Source: Neurospora tetraspora
Taxonomy: Eukaryota; Ascomycota; Sordariomycetes; Sordariales; Sordariaceae
Reading direction: 5' to 3'
Assembly: GCF_033439725.1 (NCBI RefSeq)
Contig: NW_026944392.1
Coordinates: forward strand, 744,001-808,000
Length of the DNA stretch: 64,000 nt
How positions within the stretch are numbered: the stretch's first letter is position 1; every line of letters starts with the position of its first letter. Under the pieces are notes generated by a model. The model saw only the letters and a list, made by a program, of their open reading frames with translations, was not told where the DNA came from and made no database searches. Of this stretch, positions 1 to 13,521 are shown one piece after another. The translations under genes and the position numbers were made by a program.

Positions 1-3000
1 ACAGATTGACCAGATTTAACTGTTTTAATCAACGTACATCAACCGCATCGTATCGTAAATTATCGAAATCTGCACCAAAAAACCAACATTTCAATACTAG
101 CATATTAGCTATCGTTTTATTTAGCGTTTTTATTATTTTTACTATTATTGTAGCCATACAATATAGTGAACTTTCCCAATTCGAACTAACGAACTATCAT
201 AAATTTAATATTCTATAACGACGAGCCCATTAAAAATATCGCTATAACCGTTAACGTTTGCGAACGTATAATATATTAATATAAACGTAATTTCAATATT
301 ATTAGTAAATTAGTACTACCCTCTCGAACGTCCCAAAATTCTAGGAAGCCCCCTATATAAGCTATAAAAGTATACTTGTAACTATGGCAACCGTTTGTAG
401 TTATTATACTATAATTATAATTAATATTGTAAAGGAGGTTATAAAATTGTTAATATTAAAGCTATCCTTATACTTCAATGAGATTTGTATTTTCTTAGTT
501 AACGAATACGATGTATATATATCGATTAAAACCGTACGGTACTATTTATACTAAGAGCGTTAGAAGAAAAGAAAATTAGCGTTTAAAGCAATATAGTAAG
601 AGCCTAAGTTAGTAGTAAAGTAAATAATAAAAATATTATTATTTATTATAGAAATATTCGTCTTTTACGATAAAATTAATATAGATTAATATAATGGAGT
701 TTATTATATTAGCTAAGCTCCCCGCGGTACTATTGTAATGATATCGAACCGCTTTAAGCGTGGTAAATAATATTATATTCTCTTAACTATATCGGTTAAT
801 AGCGTATTTAAAATACTAGTTTTTAAGAGATAAATCAATACCTTAAGGTTTATTAAATAATTGAAAGATCGCCTCCTGCCTATAATTAATCCCTTTCTTA
901 GTTATAATAGTATTTTAATAATAAATAACACGAACTAGTATCTACGTAATGAATTTTATTATATATGTATAGGCGCGGGTATATTATTTTAATATTTACC
1001 GTTATATTTTTCAAAATTTAACCTAATCAAAACGTATTTTAATAATTTTAAGAAATATATAAAGCGGGTATATAACAACGAAGGTAACAATAGGATAACT
1101 AATAAAAATTTCCTTATTTTCTTCTATCGAATTACTAAAAGTATTAGGTATAGAATATAATAAATCTATAATTATTTTAAAAACGTTAAATTAATTCTAG
1201 AGACTATTAATAATATTAATAAAGATTATACGATTCTATACACTAATTAATTAAAAGAATATAAGAAAATTAGTAACGTTACTAAGTAAGGGTAAATAGG
1301 GAGGGTAATTAAATAGTATAGGGGGTAATATATAATTTTTATTATAATTTAATACTAGAAATGCTAAAAATACTAAAAATACTAGAAGTACTAAAAGTAC
1401 TAGAAATACCAGAAGTACATTTATCTATATAATAATGAAAAAAGGGTATTAAAAGTACTAAAAATACTAGAAATACTAGAAATACCAAGTAGAGTACTAA
1501 TATTTATCTATATAATAATAAAAAGAATATAGAAAGTGCTAAAAATATATAAATTCCCCCTTTATAATTAACATAATCTACTTCTTTTATTATAATTCGT
1601 TTCGTATACTATAATCGCTAGCAATAGTGTTGCCCGCTAAAAAGGTAAATACTCTTATAACACAAAATTCGAAGGTAGTAGTATCAGTCGGTCATACTAT
1701 AAAGTTATACTACGAATTTAGTATATAATAATAATAATTAATTAAATTTATTAATTAGAGGGTAGAAAGTATACCGTAGAAGCTACCTACTTAGGCGATT
1801 ACTAACTACTTTTATTTAAAGAAGGTTTTAATACGACTCTTTAACAAATTATAGAATTCTATTATAAAGCCTAATTTTATAAACTATTCGACTAACTAGT
1901 ACCTAAACGCTATAATATCTATAATAGGGGTATTTAATCCTCTAAATACTTTTCGTAGTACAATTAAAAGTTGCAATACCTATACTACTACTATAATCTT
2001 CCTGAAATAATATTTCTAATAAAAGGTTTTAAAGAATTTAATAATAAATTCGCTTAGGGTATAATTACGTAGCGGGGGTAATAGTAAAAAGGAGGGAATT
2101 AGAGGGGATTTATTTTCGTTAGTAATAAAGGGCAGTATGATTAATAGAAGTATTAAAAGTACAATTAAACGTAAAATAGAGGGTACTTATATAAATATAA
2201 TAAATAAAGGTAAAGGAGAGTTACATTTAGTAATTAACGTATTGTAATTAGTAGGGTAATTATAAAATACAATAATCTAGTAATAAAACGGCGCGTTTAA
2301 AACGGCGTTTAATAGGGTTATTATAATATCCAGTACCGGTATAATAATAATAGAAGTAGCTATAATAGAGGAAGGAGGAGGAGGCAGCGGGAGAATTGGG
2401 TAATAAAAGTTATTATATAAAGAGTAATATATTAATTAATATAGCGGGTATAAGTATAGTTGGTATAGGGGGTAATATAGTGCTAGTAGCCTCTCTTTCC
2501 TTCTTAATATTATTTGTAAAAGATTTTTAATAGATTCTATACTAGTATTATTATTACTATTATTAATGCTATTAATAATATTAATATATACTAGGAGCTT
2601 ATTATTACTATATTTCCCGCTATTCGAATTAATACTAGCCACAGCGGTCTTTATTATAATTATGCTTTGAATAATTAAAGTAGGGGGATTTCGTATAGTA
2701 GTATTGATTTGAGAATTTTTTCTAGTTTTTTTAGTGTAGACCAAGGGGGTTATTAGAAGTAGAGTGATTCGGATAGGGAGGAGTAGATCTATCGGACCGT
2801 CTCTCCCGAATTTTGAAGGTATGTAGTTATATTAGAGATCTTTAGGGATAAAAAGGGTAGTATTCCTCTTTAAGACGAGAGGAAAGGGGGTAAGCAATTT
2901 AAATTAGATATTATTTCAATTAGTACAATATATTTAAGCTTCGTTCCCAAAAAGATTTAACCGTTGAATTTATTCGTAATCCCCTACTTAAGAAATTAAT

Positions 3001-4100
3001 TTCTAAATTTATTCCTTTTTCTAGAATAATTAATTTAGGAGTAAAATTCTATTTCCCCCTCCTTCCTTTAGTAATTAATAATTATAAGTTAAAAGTTTTA
3101 TTCTAATTTCTTCTCGAAATTATTCTTAACCCTTGAATTAGTATTTTATTTTAAGGTTTTGGATAAGTTATACTTTTCTATAGTAGTATATTTTTATTCT
3201 ATTTTAAATAGTAATAAGGATGAAATAAGTTTTAAACTTTTAATTAAATTAGTTAATACGAATTTGAAAGGTTTCCGGCCGGGACTTCTTATAAATACGG
3301 AGGTTATCCCTATAGCCTTTGCGATACTAATTTAAACGCCGGAAGCCGAATAACGAATAATTAATTAATTCCTGTAGTAAAGAAATTTTGTATTCGACTT
3401 AATAGAGATTTTCATTCTAAATATATATAAATCTCTATTTCTTCAACTAATTTACGATTTACCGATATTAGTTAATAAGTTCCCTAGCCCCTTCCCCTCT
3501 TATAATTAGATTAGTAATAATTAAGATTATAAAACGAGATTAAGAAGAAATTAGATTAGAAAGATATTAATTAGAGATTTAGATAACAAATTAATAAAAA
3601 AGAAGTGCGAAAGCTGAAATAAAAACGAGGAGTAAATCCGTTCTTTACTTATTAAAACCTTTTAATAAATAATTATTTATATTTTTTACGCCGAATTCCT
3701 CCTCTAATTAATCCGACCCCTATTCGGAATAATTATTATAATATTCCGAATGTTATTTTTAATTATTATGGCGCTAAAAATATTCCTAACTGAAGCGAAT
3801 TATATTAGTTAGGAAGTAATTGTCGGTAGGTTAAATAGGGGATTTTATTATTTTAGGTAATAATTAATAATAATATTCTAAATGCTACAAAAAAAAAGAT
3901 TTTTAATTAAGGATTATAAAGACCGAATACTAATAATATAGAAGTATTTATATAAAGAAAATTATTTTAACAAAAGATATTAATTTAATTCCCCTTTAAT
4001 TATTTACTTTAATATTAGTATTTATTCTATATATTTATTATTTATAAATTTTATAATTATTCCCCCTTTTTATTACCTCTTTACCTCTAATAATACCTTC
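1..4100. repeat. AT-rich RIP-mutated block, unassigned
   Basis: Extremely AT-rich, TpA-rich DNA in which no open frame of useful length survives on either strand. The composition is what repeat-induced point mutation (CpA to TpA) leaves in Neurospora-type genomes, so this is most likely one or more dead transposons. I could not assign a family to this left part. It may be the upstream half of the gypsy fossil that follows, or an older element. Confidence 0.75.
1352..1495. repeat. 9-bp tandem minisatellite in the RIP block
   Basis: Two runs of a 9-bp unit of the form TACTARAAR (R is A or G), at about 1352-1427 and 1449-1495, are separated by a short spacer containing TTTATCTATATAATAAT. The same spacer recurs after the second run. 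The units differ mostly by A/G changes, as expected if a tandem array was mutated by RIP or arose afterwards. Confidence 0.6.
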
Positions 4101-7100
4101 CTAGGAAATATATTTAATATTACTATTAATATTAAAGATTTATTTATTCCTACCGCTAAAATATTTATTAATGCTATTATGGCCTTCTTTGTTAATAATA
4201 TTACCTTCGCGCGCAATATTATTTTAAAGAAGAAATTCGATAGTAAAAAGGTTTCTAAATATTTAAAATTCTTCGAAAATAAGGTTGGCTTTTATAATTT
4301 CGTTAATAAAGAGGTTAAAATTAATATTTGGTTTTAATAGTATAAGAAAGAGCCTAAGGATATTAATAAGGGTTTCCTCTGCTGCTTTAAGGACGAAGGG
4401 ATTTATATTTAGGAGGAATTTTTTTAAAGTTTTTAAAATTGCTTATAGAATTAAAGACCCGGAATAGACTAATAATATTTCTATTACCTTAAAGAGGGAT
4501 AACACATCAGTCAAATGGTAAGATATCGGCGATGCGTTAACGTCATTATTCACTGAGCGGTAGGTGAGCACCGCTACGATAGGAAACGCAGGTGCCGGCC
4601 TCGCGGCCGGGCAAGGGGCGGGGGTTTTTATCCGGCAGACGGAAGTATGTACGGTTTTCCCTCCGAAAATAGGTAAAGGACCCCATGCCCATCGGGCGCT
4701 TAGTATATAGTTACTAGCATAGGGAATAAGACTACTATCACTATTACCTTAAAGAAGTTTTATAGTAAGTATGTCCTTTATTAAAAATTAAAGATTATAA
4801 TCGTTATTATTAATTATTCCGCCCTATTCGTTTATTAAATTTTTATTAATTATAAGAATATTAATTGGTTCGTCGTTAAAAATATTTATAAATAATTATA
4901 TTTCGATATTCGCTATATAATTATTAATTTTGTATATAAATTTAAAGAATCTCTATATAAAATAATTTAAAATAATTTCTTTCAGAAAGTAATTAAACTC
5001 ATTCATTAAATAGTTTAATAATATTAATATTAACGAGTTTTCTAATTCTAATCATAATAAGTAGGAGATAACTATTAAAAAGAATAAAAGTAAGAAGAAA
5101 GTTATTAATTTAAATTCCTCCTTTAATTCTTTTAAAAACGAATCCGTTATAATTAAGAAGGTTAGTACTAAAATTATTAAACTTATTAAAAAAACTGTTA
5201 TATTTAATAAAAAGGTTATAAAAAGCTTCCCTACTTAAATAGGATAATTAATTATTATTTATATTAATACTTACGCGCCCCTTACCTACTAACTTCCCCC
5301 TCTTATTTAATAATTTAATAGTTATTAACTTAATTATATTAAGCTTGCTAACGCCTAAATTAATATTATATCAGCTTTTACCTTTTATAGTATTAAAAGT
5401 AATAAAAATAATCGTAACGATTATAATTCCGGTTGCCCATACTAATAAATTTATTATTAATATAGTATTAAGGGTTATTTTATTTACGAATATAAATAAA
5501 GAGAAATTAATTATAATTATAATACTATTATTTATAAACGAATTAATCTTTAGAAATTAATAAAAATTATAATTTATAAGGGTAAAGTATTAGATTATAA
5601 TGACCGCTTACTTGAAAATCTATATGCTTCTATTAACTGTTAAAGCTAATTTAATCATTTAATTCATTCTTTAATAATTATATTTCTTAATTATATTAAT
5701 TATTTTAAATTAAAAAAATAGGAATTAAACGTATATAAAGTAAATAACCCTAGTAATTCCAATTTCGTTCCTTACTTTATCTTACTTTACGAGGGTATTA
5801 AAATATATTAAAAGTAAATTAAAGATTAGTAGTAAGAAATATAGAAAATTACTAATATTAAAATTATTTAAATAGGAATATTTAATAGTCTTTATAAATT
5901 TATAACCGAGGTTCGTACTTATATAATTATTTCGTATACTATATAAATTTTAAAGGCTAAAGTAGGTAAATCCTTTTAAATTACCGAATTATCTAATTCT
6001 AATAAGGAAGAGAAATAGATTAATTTTTTGTGCAATACTACTATTATTATAGTTAACGAATTAAAGAAGGTCCAAATAAAGGATATTATTATTAATTTTA
6101 TTACTATTCCCTTATTTGCCCCTATACTCCCCCCGTTTATTATAAAAATATTAAAGAAAGCTTTAAAATAGCCCGGGATTATTTTAAAAGATAAACCCCG
6201 AATTAATTTATCTATTTTAGCCTATATAATAGAACTGTTAATAATAATATTTAAAAAAGTTTCCTTTGCTATAAAGAAAATTAGAATAAATTAACCCCTT
6301 ATTAAAAAAGTCCGCAGAGACCTCTTAGAATAAAAGAGATATACCTTATAATAATAAATTTTTTAAACGTTAAAATTATGATAATTATTAAAGAGATTAT
6401 AAGGGATAATTTTATCAAATCTTTTTTTATTTATAATTAAATAAAATAATTTTCTAACGTTTTTTATAATATAAATAGTATCCTTAAGCTGGAATTTAAA
6501 TACTATAATAATACTACGCCTAATAATAGCGTCAAAACTAATAAATGCATCTCTCTTATTTTAAAAATAACGGTAATATAAATTAATAATATCAATATTA
6601 AATAGCTAGAATTTATACCCGAAGTAGTAATTAATTTAATAAAAATTATATATAAATGTACTAAATACTTTAATTTAGCCGAAATCTCCTCCCTTTTAAA
6701 ATAGAATAAATTCAATAAATAAAAATCATTTCCTACTAGGATAATATTTCTTAAGGATAATATTTCTTAAGGATAATATTAAAATTATTAGTAATTAAAT
6801 TAAATAATTAATTCTTTATTATAAAGAAGGATATAGGTTTACGCTTAATTAATAATGCTTAGCGGATTAATAAAAGTTTTTGGTAAAATATAAATTTGTC
6901 CCCAAGTTATAAAGAATTTAGTAAAGGTTTTAAAAAATATAAAATATTATTTTTATTTAATTTTTTTTCTAATTATAATTAAATCCCCCTTAACGAAATT
7001 AACCGAAACTTTATAACCTTTTCAACCCCTATTGGCTATTTCCGGATAATAATACTATCCTAAGGCGGTATTAACTTAATTACTTAATTTATAAAAGTAA

Positions 7101-8045
7101 TAATTCGGATATTCTATGACTTAATCTTTAGAATTTGCTCACCCTACTTTAATAATATTTATATTAAGGGCCTTAACACTGATTATCATAGGAAGGTAAT
7201 TAGTATTAAGGGTATTAGGAGATATACTTTAAAATACTTCATTAATACCGATAAAGTATTATTTAATGTTAAATTAATAAAAGGAACGATTATTACCGTT
7301 AAGTCTCAATAATATTAAAAGGAAATAATATTAATAAAGTACCTCTATATATTTGATAATTATACGCCCGTTATTAATAAAGTTATTAAAATTAATAAAT
7401 AAATATATTATAAATATTAATATAACCGAAAGGGTAAAGAGCTAGAGTAGGTTAAAGCCTTCCTAAATATCGTTAGCTACTATAGGATTTAAATTAAAGC
7501 CTTCGGTATTATTACGATTCTTCTATACGGCTTAATTAAAAAAAGGATTAAATAATAATAGATTAAAAACGAATAATTTATTATAGAATATTTTTAATAC
7601 CTAATTATTACTGTTCTAATTCTAATTACCCTTATTTATAATGACGACCGGTATAAAATAATCTATTTTATAATTAATGCTTCGTTAGAAGGATAGGGAG
7701 CTATCCTAAAGTAGATTAGCCTTAATAGTAAAAGACATTTATACCGTTTTAAAATAGGATTTAAATTAACGCGGAAAAATAGTATAATACTACGAAAAGA
7801 GAATTTCGGGGGCTTCCTTATACTTTAAAGCGCTTAAGAAAATACCTATTTAATACACGTTTTATTATTAAAACCGACGCTATAGTCCTAGTTCATTAAT
7901 TTAATAATACTATTAGCAATATCCTTAGTATTTTATTAATAAAATAGATCGCTTAAATTAAAAGTTTTAATTTCAATATCAAATATATTTTTAGTAATAA
8001 AAATTCGGTAATTAATAGTTTATTTCGTAAACCCCTTTTGTACGA
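4100..8045 (+). mobile_element. Ty3/gypsy retrotransposon fossil
   Basis: Plus-strand translation in short pieces resembles the pol region of fungal Ty3/gypsy elements. Reverse-transcriptase-like sequence lies at about 6950-7650, and an RNase H-like stretch with the typical order of motifs at about 7700-8035. The left limit and the gag part are guesses. The element is heavily broken throughout by RIP and is an inactive fossil. It ends abruptly at about 8045, just past the RNase H part, against ordinary-composition DNA, so the integrase end and 3' LTR are absent here. A GC-rich insert interrupts it at 4496-4740. Confidence 0.7.
4496..4740. other. GC-rich unmutated insert with 15-bp flanking repeats
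   Basis: About 245 bp of normal to high GC sits inside the RIP-mutated gypsy fossil. It is flanked by a 15-bp direct repeat (CTATTACCTTAAAGA at 4481-4495 and 4741-4755). The flanking copies look like RIP-mutated host sequence while the insert does not, so it probably entered after RIP with a target duplication. The insert is rich in potential hairpins: AGCGGT/ACCGCT around 4556-4575, GCCGGCC-TCGC-GGCCGGGC around 4593-4611, and GCCC/GGGC near 4687. No open frame is seen. A structured-RNA or organelle-DNA origin is possible but unproven. Confidence 0.6.
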
Positions 8046-8820
8046 TGAAAGAGGTTGTGTGACGTTTCAATTCTGTATAGAAATCCAGTAAAGAGGCGAT
8101 ATTTTACAATGTAAATATATGTTTGACTGGTTATTGTGGCCAGCTCATCAAAGTCTTGGCAACTGACAAGGCGCTTGAGTGTGGGAACGGTGCCCTATTC
8201 TATAGCGGGAAGCCCCACCATGCCCACCGTTCCTGAGCGGAGCGGGTCCGGCGCGCTCCGGACCCCACACGGCGATTCCCCCACACGGCGTTACTAATCG
8301 GGATATCAAAGAATAAGATAAGCATTTCGCTAATGCCTATCATGCTTATCGCGATGAGGGGTAGACTTTCTTGCATGTTCCAAGACTTCGATCGTGGGGA
8401 CTTCCAAGCCGTCGCCCAGCTCACATTGGAAAGAGGATCAAACACTCCGAGCTACGGGAGGAAAGAGCGCCTCAATTCGGCAAGATTTCCGATGGGACAA
8501 GAGCAAGGAAGATGGAGGGGAGGGTGAGAATTCTCTTCCTCTTGTCATCTCGTCCAGGTTTCCCTTCCTTGGGTCTTCGCAAGACTTTCCCATCTCGACG
8601 TTCACGGCCGCCAGCCTCGGAGGATCTCGATCCTAAGAGGTAGAACTTCTAGTGCTTTTACGTAATCGATGAATCACGCACCTTCGATCCCGGCGACCAG
8701 CGAGCAGCGTACGACGACGAGACATAACACGGCTACGACACCCGACCACATCGCCCACCATCAGCCTCAACTCCGATCCGAGCTCACCACCACCGTCCTC
8801 ACGAGTCACGACCCCCCAAG
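8046..8820. other. Intergenic; 5' region of NiCoT gene
   Basis: Ordinary-composition DNA between the RIP block and the transporter gene. It contains a strong hairpin (GGGTCCGG...CCGGACCC near 8245-8268), a 12-bp tandem duplication CCCCACACGGCG near 8265-8291, and an imperfect palindrome around ATAAGCA/TGCTTAT near 8318-8350. No gene is seen; the part nearest 8820 is presumably promoter and leader. Confidence 0.5.
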
Positions 8821-10125
8821 ATGGCCCGCCTCAAACTCCCCCACCTCCGGCTCCCACCACCCCTCTCCTACATCCCCCGCCCCGCCCTCCACCTCATCGC
8901 CCTCCTCGTCGCTATCAACTGCCTCGTCTGGGCCGGCGTCGGCATAACCCTGCACTACTTCCCCAAAATGATCTCGCCCGCCGTGCTCTCCTACACCCTC
9001 GGTCTCCGCCACGCCCTCGACGCCGACCACATCAGCGCCATCGACCTGATGACGCGCCGGCTGATCGCCTCCGGCCAGCGGCCCGTGGCCGTGGGCACGT
9101 TCTTCAGTTTGGGGCATAGCACGATTGTGGTCATCACTTGCATCGTCGTCGCGGCGACGAGCGGCGCGTTGAGGGATAGGTTTGATGGCTTTCAGAGAGT
9201 GGGGGGGATCATTGGCACTTCTGTGAGCGCGGCGTTCCTGATTGTGTTGGGGGTGGGGAATGGGTGGGTGTTGTGGAAGCTTGTGAAGAGGTTGAGGGTG
9301 GTGTTGAAGGAGCAGAGGGAACGGAGGAGGAGGGTGGAGGGAGGGGAGGATCTCAGAGGGGAGGAGGAGCAGGAGGCGATGAATAATTTGCAGTTGGAGG
9401 GGGCCGGGTTCCTGGCGAGGGTGTTTAGGAGGGTGTTTGCGATCGTAGATCGCCCGTGGAAGATGTACCCGCTGGGAGTCCTGTTTGGACTGGGGTTCGA
9501 TACCAGCTCGGAGATTGCGCTGTTGGGAATTGCGAGCATACAGGCCGTGCAAGGGACGAGTATTTGGTTGATTCTGATTTTTCCGATTTTGTTTACTGGT
9601 GAGTTCCGCACTTTGCAAGTTTGAGAGAGAGAAGATGATTGCTAACGAGATGCTACGACAGCCGGCATGTGTATGCTCGACACGACCGACGGCGCCCTGA
9701 TGATGGCCCTGTACACGTCCAAGGCCTTCTCGAGAGACGTGGTCGCCATCCTGTACTACTCGATTGTGCTTACCGGGATCACGGTCGTTGTGTCGGCCTT
9801 CATCGGCGTCATTCAGATCCTGTCGCTTGCCTACAACGTGGCCGAGCCGACAGGGCGGTTCTGGGATGGAGTCGAAGCGATAGGTGATCACTACGACGTT
9901 ATTGGAGGATGCATCTGCGGCTTATTCGTCGTCGTCGGTCTGGCGTCGGTTGTCATCTATCGCCCCTGGAGGAAGAAGATGGAGGACCGGATGGATGCAA
10001 GGAGCATATTGGATGTGGAAAGCCCGGTTGCGTCGCCCGCTGCAGTTGCGGATGGTGCTAGCAGCCCGTATGCCGATAGCCCGGTGGTTACGCCCTTGGA
10101 GCGGGTGCCGGAGCGGATTGTTTGA
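8821..10125 (+). CDS. NiCoT-family nickel/cobalt transporter
   Basis: A two-exon gene (8821-9598 and 9662-10125) encoding 413 residues. The 63-bp intron starts GTGAGT, has a GCTAACG branch site and ends ACAG; splicing restores the family motif LFTAGMCMLDTTDGALM across the junction. Other NiCoT hallmarks are RHALDADHI at residues 63-71, LGHSTIVV in a later helix and LGFDTSSEIALL after the cytoplasmic loop. The His/Asp residues of HALDADH are the known metal-binding signature. The family (HoxN/NixA, fission yeast Nic1) imports Ni2+ or Co2+ across the plasma membrane, mainly to supply urease. The loop at about residues 160-195 is Arg/Glu-rich, and the C-terminal tail is short and polar. Substrate preference for Ni versus Co cannot be told. 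The start is the first Met before the first hydrophobic segment. Confidence 0.93.
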
Positions 10126-13100
10126 GGGCCGGCGGAATGAAGGGGGTCTTGGCGAGAACGCGACGAAGATGAGAAGCAATTGAATATTTGACGATCTTGA
10201 CGATCAGATACCGGCCGCATTCGGGACGGGCTGGCAATAAACGACACGTGCATCTACGGGCAGTTTTCCTTCATCAAACCTACCGCCGTCAACATGGATG
10301 ACCCCAAGACCCTCAGATGCAAACCGCGATAGCGACATTCTCCCTCGCAGTGGCGACGCAAAAGCACACGCGGAGAATTCGTTGGTAGTGCTCGCACGAG
10401 AAAGCCCATCAAGATGCCTAGTTGGTATACGAGTCCAGATTCCACGACATGGCTCCGTGAAACGCTTCCCCTCCTTGCAAATCCAGATTGGGTTCATGTC
10501 GTGATGGCAATGCCAGCCAGTCATCCCGCAAGATTTCCGCAGATTCGAAGGGTCCGTGTTCCGGTGACACAGCAGAATGTTTTACACTGCCGTTCCGACC
10601 CTCCACCCATACCTAAACGCCCCTGTCGCAACCCAGGCAGCCACAACCTCGTGGCACGCATGTCTCACAAAGGCAAAAGGAAGAAAACACCGCCGTCAAT
10701 CAAAGTTTCCTGTCCTTCCTGGTGCGCTCGGGATGCTGCATCAGCTACATCCTGTAATCTGCCTAGGGCATTCTTCGCCTAGGCACTCCAGGCTAGCTGC
10801 ACACAAGGTGTGTAACCGCTCGGGTCCATCCGGTATGAAGTACCGGGCCTTGGCTGGGCGGGTTGGCGGGTCGGCGGGCGCGTCGTTCTCGTCCGGTAAT
10901 TGCGTCTTTCCGTCGGGTTATCGTTTCTTCTAGAAGGGTGTCATATTTGTCAATCCCGGAAGGCGCAAATGCGAGACATCGTCGCCTGCTGTCGGCGTCG
11001 CCTTCGGCACTGGGACTGATGGTGGCTGGCATTGGTGCGTGGTATTGATGGCAGCGTGCCGTAGAAGGGGAAGGGAAGGGAAAGAATGGAAGGAAGGGAA
11101 GCCGATGATACCTTCCATAGGCAGGCGCTTGCCGGACAACCAAGCCATGTCTGGGGTTCCCGATTCTTCTAACCCGCTCCCATAACAAACCGAGAAAGGA
11201 AGTCTCGTGCGAGCGGACGTCCCTTCAACTAACGCAGCAATGATCCTGTTCATGTCTCTTCTGACCCCTCGTCGACGTCCAAGCTTAGCCAACGAAATTC
11301 TGAGTCAGAACCTTGATATGCATCCCGCCCCTCCATGAGTCCATCCAACCCCTCCCTGTCTCAACGTTGTTGAACCCGACTTGTCCTCGCACAAAGCCTA
11401 GAATGCGTACCTCTAGGCACTCCCCAGTCCTTGCCTGCCTGGATTGGAGACATTGATGCTTTCACTGGTATGCCAGACATATTGGAGCCTGTACACGACA
11501 CACAATATTGCAAACCACAACGTCAACACAACATTAACCATGAATCTGAACATCGTGATGCCCCTTAATACGACAAGCCTTGTGTCCGGACGGGAGCAAC
11601 AGAAGGACAAGAACACAATGCAAATGCAGCATATGGGTAGGCGAAGTAACATACCTCATATTCCTCAAGGGATCGTTACATTCTGCCCGGGGCAATATCA
11701 GCTTCTGCCAGGCCCAAATTGTGTCGGGGGATGGACAAACTTTGCGTCGGAGAATGGAGAAGTAAAGAGATGCGAGGCAATGTAGCAATATAATCACTCA
11801 TCGCGGGCAGAATGAAGATAAACCAACATAAAGTTTCCGGCTTGGCGCCGACATTTGAAGCGTCGTTAATTGCGATCCTCAACTGAACAGCAATCCTCAG
11901 GAACAGAGATAGAGAATGGTAATCTCGCTGCACCCGTGAAAAGTTCAGCACCCGGTGATGATAAAGAACCAACTACATGCCAAGAAAGGAGTGTGAGATA
12001 CCAAGAATCTCGATCTTCAACCTTCATGTCGGCGTCAAACACTCGATGATCTTCATGTAAACCTGCAATGGCAATTGACGAATCGCATCCAACTGCACCC
12101 CTTACCGAATTGTGCAATCACATTCAGGCATCGGTACCTTATCTCACTCGCGAGCATGCTCATTCAGCTCAGCTCAGCTCAGGTACCAACCCAGTCAGGT
12201 ACCGACTCACTTCGCCGACCTGGCGACCGCCCACGACCGAACCGAACCGAAGACATCTCACCGCCAGCCTCAGCAAGCCACAAACGTCGATCACTTTCCG
12301 ATTGGTTGTGATGAGTTCACAACACCCTCGACGCCAGATTGTCGACAACTCGTCAACAAATGGAGGTCCGATGATAGGAGGAGGAAGGAGATGCCACTTT
12401 CACATGCATCGATCGTCCACCACACACAGGGCAGCGAAAAGGAAGAAGAAAAGGAAAAGGAAAAGGAAAAGGAAAAGGGGTGAAGATCAACAACGGGAAG
12501 AAAAAGCAACGAGAACTTCAGGTACCCGCCATGTCCGGTTGAGCCAGGCGCCTCTTTCGTCAGCGGCATATCTCTCATTCTTGACTTCAACTCTCGAGTT
12601 TCGTAGATACCTTAGAGAGTAGCAAAGTGTGAAAGATCTTCATGGACCAAGTCAAAATCCCACTCATATCATTCTAATCACACTCTCACTGCAGCCAACT
12701 CGTATCGGTCGGTCCAAGAACTATCTCATCACTCCAACCACCAGCTACCCACATCATCTTCCTAACATTACGTCTACACATATTATGAGCGTGATCGACA
12801 ATGTAGTCTCTTATCTCATCACATAAACCTGCCCGGTCGGTCTTTTAGTTTCTCATGTCCATCTAGATATCCCTCGTATCGAACATGAACATGAACATAC
12901 CTACTCGGCCAATTCCAGCCATGTACCCTGAGAAAAACTTGGCGACCGTAAAGCACTGTATACTTCCTTCCACTGATTCTGCAAAGTTCCGTTTCAATGA
13001 AGATCATGAGTGATCTGCTTCAGCTCATGCCTCGGTCTGACCAGCCCTGCAAGTCTCACTTGCTTACTTCTCTCAGTCTTAGCACCCTCTACCAGAAGAA

Positions 13101-13406
13101 GAAGAAGAAGAAGAAGCAGAATTATGAGTTTGGAGAGAAGCAAAACGGCCACTTGAACATGATGTCATGCATGGAAAATACAATGTCATTACCATGTGAA
13201 AACTTGAACTCTTTACCCAAGTTTGTCTTGTCGACCGACCTGGTTTGATGACTACCTACAACTGTACTTCTCATTATTACTCGTGTCGCCCTTTATGAGT
13301 TTATGGGGAAGTAGTGGTGGCTGGCTCCAGACCCGGTGGAGAAGAAGCGCTAAAATAAAAGCCCAACTTCCAGACCAGGATAACCATCAAAGCAAAGCAA
13401 AAACCC
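10126..13406. other. 3.3-kb intergenic region, no supported gene
   Basis: Only unconserved-looking open frames occur, on both strands and with no recognisable domains. There is a purine-rich GGAAAAGGAAAAGG tract near 12438-12480 and a (GAA)n microsatellite near 13096-13118. The stretch may hold long UTRs or non-coding transcripts, but nothing in it supports a call. Confidence 0.5.
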
Positions 13407-13478
13407 GCCCGCATGGCTCAGTGGTAGAGCGCATCACTAGTAATGATGAGGTCGTCAGTTCGATTCTGGCTGTGGGCA
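13407..13478 (+). tRNA. tRNA-Thr(AGU)
   Basis: A complete 72-nt cloverleaf without an intron. The 7-bp acceptor stem is GCCCGCA/TGTGGGC, with discriminator A at 13478. The D arm is GCTC-AGTGGTA-GAGC. The anticodon stem CATCA/TGATG closes the loop CTAGTAA, giving anticodon AGT (AGU), which reads ACU and, via inosine, other ACN threonine codons. The T arm has TTCGATT in the loop. A TTTTT pol III terminator follows directly at 13479. A solo LTR begins 43 bp after the gene. Confidence 0.96.
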
Positions 13479-13483
13479 TTTTT
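13479..13483 (+). terminator. RNA polymerase III terminator
   Basis: A run of five T residues immediately follows the tRNA-Thr discriminator base, the usual pol III stop signal. Confidence 0.8.
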
Positions 13484-13521
13484 CAATGCCTAATGATCTT
13501 CCCTTTTTTGCTGTCCATCTG

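Noticed and set aside
2436-2744. 102-residue minus-strand frame in the left AT-rich block
   Set aside because: Asn/Ile-rich by base bias only.
4590-4620. HDV-ribozyme-like GGCCGGGCAA
   Set aside because: Only a short stretch resembles HDV-like ribozymes and the nested double pseudoknot cannot be drawn; kept only as a reason to run covariance models.
8806-9891. 361-residue antisense frame over the NiCoT gene
   Set aside because: Shadow of GC-rich coding sequence; the sense strand has clear family motifs and a proper intron.
12068-12622. 184-residue frame with a Lys/Arg run
   Set aside because: The run comes from a GGAAAAGG simple repeat; no domain, and three overlapping frames are equally open.
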